Positions 51,550 to 62,406 of a stretch of DNA of 64,000 bases are shown piece after piece (the first letter of the stretch is position 1; each line of letters begins with the position of its first letter). The stretch is from the NCBI GenBank assembly GCA_002077065.1, contig NAJO01000011.1:457001-521000 (forward strand), read 5' to 3'. The stretch comes from Cryoendolithus antarcticus (taxonomy: Eukaryota; Ascomycota; Dothideomycetes; Cladosporiales; Cladosporiaceae). The translations under genes were made by a program, and so were the position numbers. The notes under the pieces are model-generated. The model worked only from the letters and a program-made list of their open reading frames with translations, ran no database searches and had not been told where the DNA came from.

Positions 51550-52000
51550 GATGGCGAGAAGTGAAAGGACCTACATGTAGGCTGTGAGTAGACAAGTATA
51601 CACTTGCTACCATCTCGCGCGGGTTGTAGGGACCCTGAAGGCAGAGTCGAGCGACATAAGGTACATGTATATGGCTAAGACGATGATCGGCTGGCAGCAG
51701 CGATGAAGTGAAGTCGCGTCAAAACGCGCCAAGCCACTTTCGGGGAACGCGTCGGCTTTGGTCCGATACAACCTTGATGTGATCTTTGGACGATCTGCTA
51801 TGGATCGTGTAGCCAGACGAGATTCGTGATAGGTCATATTGATTTGCTATGGAATCGTACATGTCGTTGACGAGAGCCCCTCACTTCCGCTCGCCTCGGC
51901 AACGTGACTGCATCATCTGCGATCTGCTCCCACCTCTTCCTCGGAACCATGCATACGGCACTGCTCATGACAAGCTTCGCTTAGGTCCACTTTTCGGCTT
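51550..52000. promoter_or_regulatory. Upstream flank of DIA2, no gene
   Basis: Promoter side of DIA2 and 3' flank of the cell-surface protein, both minus strand. Nothing recognised. Confidence 0.5.
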
Positions 52001-53908
52001 CTACTTTTGCTCATTCCCTGATCCGCCATCGGACGAGCCTCGCTTCTTCTTCCTGGACGCGAATCTGTGCTCGTGTCAGCGAATCCGATACCCTCAATAT
52101 TGAATCCGGCCGGGAGTGAGTACTCACATGCAGCAACCCAAGATGATCGCCAGCAGCAGACCGCCAACGCCGGCCCCCAATCCAATGGCAAGCGGACGCC
52201 AATGCTGGTGGATCCAGCTGTCCGCTCTCGCGAGATCGCTGATGACCGGACTTGAAATGCTAGTCGGGATCAAGGTAGAAGGCGAGGTCATGGGGTGAAC
52301 ATCAGAGCCGAACGCACTCGTGATGACGCTACCTATCTGAGGTCCGGGCCAGCTCGGCACCACACCTGAAAGCACAGAGGTAACCAATGTCGAAGTGGAT
52401 TGGAGGGTCGACTGTAGATATGCAGGACAGACGCCAGCCACTGACGCTTCGCAGACGACATTTGTGAAGGTTGTCGATATCGTGGTGGTGGTAAGCGCAG
52501 CGTCTTGTCTCTTTGCAATTGTAGCCGACGGCGTGATTGCAGGCGTAGTGGTCGTCGTGCCTTGCTCCACGCACACGTTTGCCAGCGTGGTTGACCAGAA
52601 GGGTGTTGCAGTCGTGGCCGTGGGCCCGAACGAGTACTTCGAGAACTCGACTGAGGCACCAGCAGATGCCCCAATGGCGAATGTGTACTCTTGATCAAGT
52701 CGCACCTGACAAGAGGTGTCCTCCGGCGTCTCGGTCATGCGGAAAACGAATTCTGCGACATCTGCAAAGACTCCGCCGTCGATGCCGCCCTGGAAGGTTG
52801 GCAGATGCAGCAGAGCTTTCACGACCGCCGGCGTTGAGGACCATGCGTTGTCACTGAACCCAGCGTGTAGCCCAACGCGAAGGGTAGCGTTAAGCGTACT
52901 GCCCGCAGACGTATGAACTTCGATGGGCAGGAATTCGAATTGGCCACCGTTACTACGAGCACCAAATTAGCGAATAGCAATAGTAGATGTGTGGGATTGA
53001 GCTCACAAGATGATTTGCGACACGTCACTCCCGAACAGGTTGGCATGCAGCGCAGCGTCTTCGCCTATCTTCAAATGCACGCCACTTGTAATATCGATCT
53101 CGGCATCGGCAGTGAGAATAAGATCCATGCTGAAGTACAAACCCAGATCAACGCCTAGTACAATCAAGCCCCAACCTGGTACTGGTGTTTTCTGCACAAC
53201 TGGCAGTTGATACTTCAATTGTGAGAGTGATGTTTTCATCTTCAGAAAAAGCTCAATACCACCGAATCCAAAGATGATGGTAGTGTTAGGCAATGGCGTC
53301 AGGTCTGGAAGGTCCAAGGAAGTTTCATTATAGGTCGGCAATGCAAGTGCATCGAAGTCGTCAGTGATAACGTCCGTCCAGACCGTCTTCGCCCATGCTT
53401 CGGTCTGGTTCACGAAGCTGTCGGTGATATTTTTGATCCTGTCAGTGACCTCGTCGAGTGTCTGCTCGGCAAGCTGCGATATGTTCAAGTTGCCGTCAAT
53501 TAAAAGATCCCCTGTGACCTGGCCCTTGATGTAGCACTCCACGCAGGTAATTTCGAATGAGATGGATGCAGTTTCATCAGACGATTGGTCGCCAAATCCG
53601 CGTCCGGCTTGGCTGTGGTTTTAGGGTCAGTCCAGTCCGCATAATCTCAGATGTCTGTATACTGACAAGCTTATCAGAGTCAAGTCGTTGAAAGTGCGAT
53701 CCAGCGTCAAATTCGCCTTGTACTCGTTATCGCGCTTCCGCAATGGGGAAACGAGTGCCGCGTGTCGCAGAGCCAAGTTTGCGTCTGGACCGTATACTTC
53801 GACGGGCAGGCGTGGGCCAAGCGCCATATGCGAGCGAGCTACGCCGGCATGGGCCAGGCCGTTGAGCGCGGTGAGAGTTAATGCAGTCAGTAAAGGTAGC
53901 GATAGCAT
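52001..53908 (-). CDS. Large secreted/cell-surface protein with C-terminal TM
   Basis: Four exons (53667-53908, 53007-53612, 52128-52952, 52001-52064) give 578 residues. A signal peptide (MLSLPLLTALTLTALNGLAHA) opens the chain. The ectodomain contains TCVECYIKGQVTGDLLIDG, several N-glycosylation sites (NLTL, NISQ, NITD, NQTE, NETS, NTTI), a repeated beta-rich character (LGLYFSMDLILTADAEIDIT) and a Thr-rich stretch (TTTTTPAITPS). It ends with a Gly-rich membrane segment (LAIGLGAGVGGLLLAIILGC) and, after the last intron, a short basic cytosolic tail (FASRKKKRGSSDGG). The three introns are 54, 54 and 63 nt. The CxxCY motif resembles extracellular domains common in Dothideomycetes whose role is unknown. 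Confidence 0.75.
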
Positions 53909-55292
53909 GTTGACGAAACGTGCGGGGTCGTAATATGCAAATGAGATCAGATTATGGGGTCAGGATGGATCAGCATAGGAAGGGTGTAACATAGAGAAGA
54001 AGGAGCGCCATCAAGGCGTACAGGCTATACTTATATGAACCGAGGTCTACAGGGAAAAGCGTCGGACGGGGTGAGCTGGCGAGGCTGTGAACATGCACTC
54101 GTTTTGGCCTATCGCCGGGTAACATACCAACAGGGGACTGCATGACTGCGGAAAGCCACCAGAGTCCGGATTGTGGTGTTGGCCGTCTGCTGGCCATAGC
54201 GAAGCTGTGCCGGTAGCCTTCCGGACGAAGTGATGATAGCAAGGCTGTGGGTGGCTGCATGGCCTCCAGACCGAGTGGTATGCAACCGTCTTCAATGTTT
54301 TAGTTCTCGGGCTGCATCGACATCATTAAGACGAACGGTCTAACGCTCACTCTGCTCTCTGAACGAGCGTCTCGTCGCGTTGTATCTTCTAGTCATCTCC
54401 AATGCTGGTCGACTTGGCTTCATCCAGGTACAATTTCTTACGAGGCTGCGCTTCAGCCTTGCAGCGGGGGATCGCAATGGACGGGCCGGTCGACGCCTAT
54501 CTGCTTCGCCAAGCCGCTCGTCTTCCTGATCTGTCGGTCAGGCTGAGGCAGTGTTTGTATACTGCTGCGAGTGTGTACGTGCAGGAGCTATTGATGTTCG
54601 GCTTTGCATGTCCGAGGCTGGTCTAGTTGTAGCCTCAGCCGCAGCCTGGTCTACGCGAAAGTCTAGACCATTCGAATATCCGTAGAGATTGCTATTGCGC
54701 TAGTCCAGACTTGCTGAGCTTCGAGGTGACTCGGGATAAGGTGACTTCAACTCACCCCAACTCGCGCGAGGCAGGCTCCGCCGAACTATCATGTAGATTT
54801 GTGCGAGACCCTGGACGAAATCTCGCACAAATGAAGCTAGACGCCCATGGCGATTTGGTTGTTCCAGCAGTCAGTGACTGTAAGACTTGCGTTGTCTGTG
54901 CCGTGTCGAGGCTGAGCTGCTAATGTCAACACAATGTAGAAGGGCTTTCCGTGGAGGCTCAGTCATGGCCTGACGCATTCTCAGGAAATTGGTCTTGCGC
55001 GTCGCAGTCGACAGAGAAGACTCGCCAATGCGGGTGCTAAAGAATTATTGGTGACGATCGATCATGGCCGAGTACACGGAATGGCTGAAAGATGTCTGGG
55101 AGATTCGATGTCAAGCCAACAAGTCGACCGAGGCGAGATCGCCCGGATACGGCCCGTCAACCTTAACCTCCCCCGCTTGTTCCTGCCTCCACAGCTCCAC
55201 ATATATTTCCAATGGCTCTCGCAACGTGTCGCTGACAACATCTGACAACATCTCTTCAAATTCTTCTCACAACCCAATTCCCCACCGCAATC
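53909..55292. other. Intergenic, divergent promoters, no gene supported
   Basis: About 1.4 kb between the cell-surface protein (minus) and phosphomannomutase (plus). Short overlapping frames only. The 250 bases before 55293 are CT/CA-rich, as expected of a 5' UTR. Confidence 0.5.
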
Positions 55293-56155
55293 ATGGCCGC
55301 CGCAACCACCATCCTTCCCCCTCTCCACGAGCGCCCCATCAAGAACACCGTAGTCCTCTTCGACGTCGACGAAACCCTCACCCCCGCCCGCCGCGCCGTC
55401 TCCCCAGAAATGCTCCAGCTCCTCTCCGCGCTCCGCCAAAAAGTCGCCATAGGCTATGTGGGCGGCTCGGACTTCTCCAAACAACAAGAGCAGCTCGGCT
55501 CCTCCAGCATACCCGTCACAACCCTCTTCGACTTCTGCTTCGCCGAGAACGGCCTCACCGCTTACCGCCTCGGCGTCCCTCTGGCGGCGCATAGCTTTAT
55601 CAAGTGGATTGGGGAGGAGGAGTATAAGAAATTGGTGAGGTTTGTGTTGCATTATGTGGCGGATCTGGAGATCCCGGTGAAGCGGGGGACTTTCTTGGAG
55701 TTTAGGAATGGGATGGTGAATATTAGTCCGATTGGCAGAAACGCTTCAATACAAGAGAGGAAGGACTTCAACAAGTTTGACCTTGAGCATGGGATTCGGC
55801 CAAAGTTTATTGAGGCGTTGAGGAAGGAGTTCCCGCATCTCAGCTTGACGTGAGTGTGGCTTGGAGGGTCGCATGGTGCTCACAGCTGACATCTCCCTGC
55901 AGATACTCGATCGGCGGCGAGATCTCATTCGACGTTTTCCCCACCGGCTGGGATAAGACCTACTGTCTCAATCACCTCGCGAACGAGAAGAATCTGCCCA
56001 ACGGCGTGGATTACACGACCATCCACTTCTTCGGCGACAAGACGACGAAGGGCGGCAATGACTACGAGATCTATAGCGATCCGCGCACGATAGGTCACAG
56101 CGTCAAGGGACCTGCAGATACGATAGCGCAGATCCGTGAGACGTTCGGACTGTGA
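55293..56155 (+). CDS. SEC53: Phosphomannomutase
   Basis: Converts mannose-6-phosphate to mannose-1-phosphate for GDP-mannose, feeding N- and O-glycosylation, GPI anchors and wall mannan. Two exons (55293-55849, 55903-56155) around a 53-nt intron give 269 residues, close to the family size. HAD catalytic motif DxDxT appears as [14 protein letters not shown]. Further family parts: [52 protein letters not shown], and in exon 2 [19 protein letters not shown] and [20 protein letters not shown]. All substrate and Mg2+ motifs are intact. Confidence 0.95.
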
Positions 56156-56333
56156 GCGAATCGCCGGTCTCAGCTCGGGGGCAAGTTATGATGATACGAA
56201 GTCAAATTCAAAAGCGTGCTTACTGGCGGAAGCGACTGCAATTGTAAACTCTAGACCACAGTATAGACTAACAGACATGCATATTGAGCGTGTAAAGATG
56301 CTTGTCACTACCTTTTCCCCCGATCATCATCGC

Positions 56334-58186
56334 TCAATGATGAAACAACCGTATATGCTGCTCCACATACGTGATCCCCAGTTTCTCCGCTGTCTCAAAA
56401 CAAGCCTGATCGTTCTGGCTCCCAAGCGGCGCAGCAATATACTTCACCCCACTCCGACTCGCCCGGAACACATTATCAATGAACGGGAAGAAAGCATCTG
56501 AGCTGACAGCCACCTCGCCCAGCTTGCTCAGCCACTCCTTCCGTTCGTCAGCCGAAAACGGCTCCGGCACCTCCTCGAAGTTTCGCTCGTAGTCCGCTGC
56601 TTCGGCCTCATTCTGCGGCACAGCACCAGAGCAGAGCATATCGATTGCGTTGCTCTTGTCCGGCCGCTTGGTGCCTTTCTTCCACTTCACCGCCAGAGCA
56701 CGGGAGTGGAAGCGCATCCACCAGTTATCTGCTTTGTCGCCGGCGAGACGCGTGCAGTGGATGCGGCTTTGCTGGCCGGCGCCGAGGCCGATAACCTGGC
56801 CGTTGAGGGCGTAGCAGACGCTGTTGGATTGCGTGAATTTGAGGGCTATGGTGGCCACTGTCAGGTCTCGGAGAGCGGAGTCTGGGAGGGGAGGCGAGTC
56901 TTTTGGCGTGATGATAGAGTTGAAGGTGCTGTGGGGGGAGATGGTTGCGTCATTGCGCGCTTGGGTCATGTTTATGCCGAAGACTGTGCGGGATTCTGCG
57001 GCGGGGGCGTTGTAGGTGGAGTCCATTTGCAGGACGAGGTATTTGCCGCCTTTCTTCTTGGAGAGGATCTCGAGGGCCTCGGAGCTGTAGCCTGGAGCAA
57101 TGATGCCGTCGCTGACTTCTCGAGAGATAATCTTGGCGGTTGGGACGTCGACCTCACGGGAGAGGGCGATCATGTCACCAAAGCTGGACATGCGATCAGC
57201 GCCACGGGCGCGGGCGTAGGCTTGAGCTAGACCAGAGTCTGCGAGCCCATCAATGTCGTCAACCATGTAGACTTTACGCTCGACGTCGCTGAGCGGTACG
57301 CCAATTGCGGCACCTGCAGGCGACACATGCTTAAATGATGCAGCTGCTGGGAAGTCTAGCGCTGTGTCGAGCTCCTTGACCAGTTGCCATGCGTTCAGGG
57401 CGTCCAGTAAGTTGATGTAGCCTGGAGAGCCGGCCAATGCTTTGAATGGTAGCTTTCCCTCGGTGACATATGCTGTCGCGGGCTTCTGATGTGGGTTTGC
57501 GCCGTACCGGAGGGCAATCTGTTGGCTGCCATCACCCGCGTACTTCTTTCGGAAGAAGTCCGAGATCGCCGTGTCATAGTCGGCAGTGTGGGTGAATGCC
57601 TTGAGCGCGTGTAATTGCCGGCTCTTTGCAGTCACCTCGCCCTTCTCGAGCTCCTGCAGAAACTCATGATAGTCCTCTGGGTCACTTAGTACGGTCACCC
57701 GGCTGTGGTTCTTGGCGGCTGCTCGGATTAAGGTGACTCCACCGATATCGATCTCCTCGACAGCCTCAGGTATCGTGACATTGATCTTCGCGACTGTGTT
57801 CTTGAACGGGTAGAGATTACAAATGACATAGTCGACCTTTTGTATATTTTGCTCGGCGAGGTCTTTCTCGTCTGAGGCGAGATCTCGGGCTAGAATGCCG
57901 GCGTGGACTGCGGGATGGAGTGTCTTGACGCGGCCAGAGAGCATCTCCGGGGCTTTGGTGATGGCGGAGACATCTCTGCATTCATCATTAGCGTCTAAGG
58001 TAACAGCAATGGCAACATCGCGTGTCCTCACTCAACCGGAAAGCCCGCTTCTCTGATCAGCTTTGACGTGCCTCCCGATGCTAGCAATCGGATGTTATGC
58101 TTGATCAACCCCTTGGCTAAGTCTAAGAGACCAGTCTTGTCGTAGACCGACAAGATGGCGATCTTCTGTTGGTTTGGAGAAGCCAT
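56334..58186 (-). CDS. ADE16/ADE17: Bifunctional AICAR transformylase / IMP cyclohydrolase
   Basis: Last two steps of de novo purine synthesis (AICAR to FAICAR to IMP). Two exons (58032-58186, 56334-57975) around a 56-nt intron give 598 residues, the normal size. N-terminal IMP cyclohydrolase (MGS-like) domain: [84 protein letters not shown]-terminal transformylase: [69 protein letters not shown]. The first ATG is at 58186. Convergent with phosphomannomutase, with 178 bp between the stops. Confidence 0.95.
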
Positions 58187-58839
58187 GCTGAATTCTCTGG
58201 CTTGCTCTTCCTGAGCCACACGTCCCTGGATCTCTCAAAATCTTTTGAAGTGGCTCTGTCCCACGCCAGGACCCCGCGCTACGTCAAAGCAGCGGGCAAT
58301 CCCGTTAGCGTGTTTATGGTCCCGCGTCGTCGATTCTGACCTCACTCCTCTCCCTCATCCTTCTGCACACTTCTCAGTGACCACGCAGTGGCGATGCACC
58401 GAAAACGATCATGTAGGCGAAATGTAGGTCAATATGCAGTAGGTAGGTCCAGGCTTTCCCAGCGTTCGTCTTTTATTGGAAGGAAGGCGTGCAAGAGTCT
58501 ATCTCATACACTGCGAGTCACTCCTTCCTTGTCAATGAAGCGGGTACAGCCGCTCGTTCACCTTCCTGATGTACATCCCCAGCGCGCCGCCGGTCACAAC
58601 ACTGCGCGTTCCTCGATACTCAATCGCATGTCCACATTCACGTTCTGAGCGCCGGGTCGCGTGCGCAATCATTGCACAAGCCTCGCGGCGAACATCGCCG
58701 TCGCACCACCCAAGTCGAGACCTTGCGCCGAGTCGCTACTGCGGGGTTGGCCATCTGACTGCAGGTTTGGATCGATAACATAGGATCTCGCAAGAACGCC
58801 TGCGTTCGTCACCTTCGGCCAAGCGCAAGATCAGGCAGC
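58187..58839. promoter_or_regulatory. Divergent promoter region, no gene supported
   Basis: Between ADE16/17 (minus) and the duplicated F-box-like protein (plus). Only short chance frames. Confidence 0.5.
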
Positions 58840-60912
58840 ATGGCGCCTCAGCCGTCAGACGACATGGCAGCGCGCCTCGCTCGCCGCGAGTCACAAGATT
58901 GGGAGTGCGCCACTATCGAGCTTGCACCTTGTCCACTGTTCGCGCTTCCACCTAAAATTCAGCGGGCCATCTTCGATCTTGCATTTCCCGACACACCGGA
59001 ACTGATGCCGAAGTGGCGACCCGGCTCTCAAACCTCAGCTGGACCCCAACGCAGAACACGAGCGCCAAAGTGGCCACACAAGGTGAACGAGTGGCTGGTC
59101 TCGAAGTCCTTCTTCGCCGCGGCCACTCGAGCATGGATGGAGAATCAAACGTGGCACTCCAGTCTGCTCCGGATGTTCGCCAATCCCTGCTATAGCTTCC
59201 TGACACGGAAGAATGCGCTCTTCCTACGATACGCTGCGCACATGCACGTGTGGCCCAAGACTAGTGGAGTCATCAAGGATATGTCGTTCCTGCACAACCT
59301 ACGACGCCTGACATTTCATCTGGCGCCGTCGGACATGCGCATCGGTGGCGAAGCCGGCACGCAACACATTCTATCAGACAGAGCGCTCTCGTTGCTGCTG
59401 GAAAACTTAGGTCTGCTGGAGCACGATCGATGGCTCCTGGAAGGCGTAATCGCAGTCTACAATGATTGCGATGACTACATGGCCGCGAGGGCACCGACGG
59501 CAGCTGCTACTCACTGGCCCGGCCGGAACGCACGTCGGCTGGAGAGTGTGGTTCTGTCACTGATCACAAAGCCAATGAAAGCTTCCAAACCAAAGACAGC
59601 GCCATTCGTGTGGAGGCCTACGATTGAAAGGGACTCAGAATGCAGCCGCACCGCAGTCAGTGCTACAGAAGTTCTACTCGCATCAACCATCAAGTGGTCG
59701 GCTACAGAATGGGCTGCAGGAAGCAAGGTCGACTGGGCGAAGAGCTTGGCTTGTACCCGGGTAGCACCGGTTCCAGCGCCTCTCCAAGACCAAGTGCAAC
59801 TACTCTGCAAGGCCCTCCCCGTCCGCTTCATGCCCTTCAAACTCTTCGATCTCCCGCAAGAGCTCCAGGACTTGATCTTTGCTTTCGCATACCCAGCAGA
59901 GCCAACAACGCGATGGATCTTCCCGAACGAGTGGAAGTTAAGAGAGGTCGAGAAGCGGCGGCGCAGCCTGGACTACGTCATGAAACCTTTTCCCCGGTTC
60001 AAGATCGATGACTGGTTGGTGTCAAAGCGCTACTTCGTTGGTGCGGCGACTGCGCAGATAGGCAGCGCAGTCTGGAAAACGCCACGGGCATTTCGACTCC
60101 GGAATGACGTCGCAACGCAAATGCTCCAGCAATTCATACAGCACATCGAAGCCAACTACTACCAGTTCGACGAGATTGCACTCAGCTGGCCAGGACTTCG
60201 GCATCTTACTGTCACGATTGCGCATGAATGGGCGCCCTTGTGCGACGGGATAGGGAAGTACGTATGGCAAGAAGACTTCACAGACGACGAGCTATATTCT
60301 TTGGTGGCGCATCACAACATGGTGCGTGTGCGTGGCTTGCAGTCATTCACCTTGAAGGTCGGGCACTGTACCTATGCCGATACGGATCCTGCTCGCAATC
60401 TGTTGAACGCCAATGCGGCTCGCCTCGAGGCTGTATTGCGCCGCCGCGTGCTGCAGCCGAATCTGAGTGTCAAGGGGACGTTCTCTGTAGCGCAGGTACC
60501 AATATACTGCGGATCGAAAGTTCACTGGACGGAGTCTAGCACACTGAAGTCTCCAACTTCGACATCCACAGCGTCGATGATATCTAGCACCACCCAGCCC
60601 TCCGATTCAGTCGAGTCCAGTGGTACATTCGATTGCTCGCAACCCACGACTCCGACTGCATTTGTGGCAGGCAAGACTCGTTCAGCCATGCCACCAGGCA
60701 ACCTAATCGGGGCGGCAAGCCATGCATCTGTCATACCGCTCGGTCTAGGTCTACCCATAGTGTCGAGCAAAGTCGGTCCGCGAAATCGCTCCTCGCATTC
60801 GCCGGCTCTGCCACGCAAGCCCGGGCCTAGCTGCGAAACATCGCCTGCTACGTGCACTGTGGATCAAGATCTTGCAAGGAAGTTCGCCGAACTGCTGAGA
60901 GGCAAGGGCTGA
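58840..60912 (+). CDS. Protein with a duplicated F-box-like module
   Basis: Single exon of 690 residues. Two related modules are visible: residues 33-104 (LFALPPKIQRAIFDLAFP, then NEWLVSKSFFAAATRAWMEN) and 335-412 (LFDLPQELQDLIFAFAYP, then DDWLVSKRYFVGAATAQIGS). Each begins with an F-box-like helix (LP-x-E/K-x-Q-x-x-IF) and ends with a WLVSK-x-(F/Y)F motif; each is followed by a region with LRxLTF/LRHLTV strands. The last 170 residues are Ser/Thr/Pro-rich and disordered. This looks like an internal duplication of a fungal F-box-like family; many such proteins occur as expanded lineage-specific families. Substrate unknown. Confidence 0.72.
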   Translation: MAPQPSDDMAARLARRESQDWECATIELAPCPLFALPPKIQRAIFDLAFPDTPELMPKWRPGSQTSAGPQRRTRAPKWPHKVNEWLVSKSFFAAATRAWMENQTWHSSLLRMFANPCYSFLTRKNALFLRYAAHMHVWPKTSGVIKDMSFLHNLRRLTFHLAPSDMRIGGEAGTQHILSDRALSLLLENLGLLEHDRWLLEGVIAVYNDCDDYMAARAPTAAATHWPGRNARRLESVVLSLITKPMKASKPKTAPFVWRPTIERDSECSRTAVSATEVLLASTIKWSATEWAAGSKVDWAKSLACTRVAPVPAPLQDQVQLLCKALPVRFMPFKLFDLPQELQDLIFAFAYPAEPTTRWIFPNEWKLREVEKRRRSLDYVMKPFPRFKIDDWLVSKRYFVGAATAQIGSAVWKTPRAFRLRNDVATQMLQQFIQHIEANYYQFDEIALSWPGLRHLTVTIAHEWAPLCDGIGKYVWQEDFTDDELYSLVAHHNMVRVRGLQSFTLKVGHCTYADTDPARNLLNANAARLEAVLRRRVLQPNLSVKGTFSVAQVPIYCGSKVHWTESSTLKSPTSTSTASMISSTTQPSDSVESSGTFDCSQPTTPTAFVAGKTRSAMPPGNLIGAASHASVIPLGLGLPIVSSKVGPRNRSSHSPALPRKPGPSCETSPATCTVDQDLARKFAELLRGKG

Positions 60913-61160
60913 AGTTTGGACATTTGTGAGGACAGGCGTGGAGCAGGGGATATGTGCGGACAGCAAGGAGAAGGCAGTGCTGTCGAGTGCGCGAGGGTTT
61001 CATTCAGATACACGAACCAGGCAAGCCAGCCGACGTGGCGGCTGTTGCTCTTGATGGACATGTAGCGGGTGCATTAGATCGCTTGATCGAGGTGGCTTGC
61101 TAGACGATACATGTTGCTGCATGTGCATCTCCCGTTTCAGAGTACATGCCATTTCTCCTC

Positions 61161-61882
61161 TCACAATCGCTTCCGTCGAATCAGCCATAGACCTGCCACA
61201 GCTATCATCAAAGTAGGCAGTCCGATCCCCACTCCTGCTCCGATCGCGATCTTTGTAGCGGTGGTCAGACGCAACGCGCCAGGGCCCGCGAGAGGAGCGG
61301 CGCCCTCGGTTACAGTGGGTGTGGAGCCGTAAGTGATGCTGCTTGTTGTCCCAATTGTTGTATAGACAGCGCCTGTCGTACGTGTCCCTGACTGCGAGGA
61401 GGTCTCCGAGGTAGACGTGCTACTTGAGGCTGAGCTGGTCATTGTGGCACGAGGATCCGCGGTGATGCTCACGCTGAACATGCTGCTTGCCATGGAACCT
61501 AGGTACACGTTCGCGCTCGGTAAGACGACCTCGCAGAGGCTGCTGATGTAAGGCTGGGTCGGAGTCTGCCGTAGATCGTTAGTCGTTTCTTTCCCGTCCC
61601 CGTGGCTGAGCTGCACAAGTGACGGGCGCGTACATTTCCGCATAGTGCTGCGAATGCGAGCACGTTGGCAGCATTGGCCTTCGAATTCGCGTTTTGCGAA
61701 AGACCATTAGCAGCGTCTGCTTGTGTCTTCGCGTCTTGCGAGTTGATCCACGCTAGTATCGTAAACACTCCAGCAGCGAGAGCGCCGGCTTGTAGGAAGA
61801 TGTAAGCTGATAGCTTGATTAGGGAGACGAGTGTATCTGGCTCCTCCTTGTTCTCTTTTGTTTTCTCGCTGTCGTTGTTCAT
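61161..61882 (-). CDS. Two-TM protein with Ser/Thr-rich middle
   Basis: Two exons (61634-61882, 61161-61565) around a 68-nt intron give 217 residues. After a charged N-terminus (MNNDSEKTKENKEEPDT) comes a hydrophobic segment (LSAYIFLQAGALAAGVFTIL), a polar Ala/Asn/Gln-rich stretch (DAANGLSQNANSKANAANVL), two Cys, a Ser/Thr-rich region (SSASSSTSTSETSSQSG), a second, Gly-rich membrane segment (IAIGAGVGIGLPTLMIAVAG) and a basic end RRKRL. The second half resembles fungal wall-sensor stalks and their membrane anchors, but the internal first segment replaces a normal signal peptide. The family was not recognised. Confidence 0.65.
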
Positions 61883-62406
61883 GATGAGTACCTCAAATAC
61901 ACGATTTGACAAAGTCTGAGGCAGGGTCGATGCTATGGCAGGAAACGAATGAGATGTACTTATACCCAGAGAGACTGTCAGTACTTCGCCCCTCGGAGGC
62001 TGCTATGCAAGGCTATCGAACCGCACAATGCCATTCGATGCATGATTGCGAGTGGTGGAGGCGGTGTTTCGCTTATCAGATTGCCATGCAGCCGCGACTG
62101 AAGCACTTTGGCTGTGGCGTTTGTTTTGGCGTCCGAGCTTGGGGGCGAAGCTTGGTGCCTTTGTCACCTTACTCCTCCCTGCTCTTCTCTCATACCTCAG
62201 TGCCTCAAAGCTATATGTCCCGCGCTAGATATTGCTTCGTCTCTTGGGTTCATCGTCTCTTGTAGCCTGACGTACGCCCTCACGATGATACGACGTGCTA
62301 TCCAATGCGATGAGATCAGGATGGCGAGATGAAACCGCAGAACCGCAATGATTATTATTGTAGCATCGTGATGTGGCACGACACCGCATTTTGCATCTGA
62401 ATACCA
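61883..62406. other. Divergent flank, no gene supported
   Basis: Between the two-TM gene and the HET pseudogene. Overlapping short frames only. Confidence 0.5.

Noticed and set aside
58187..58219. Earlier start of ADE16/17
   Set aside because: It would use a GTG; the ATG at 58186 gives the family's normal N-terminus.
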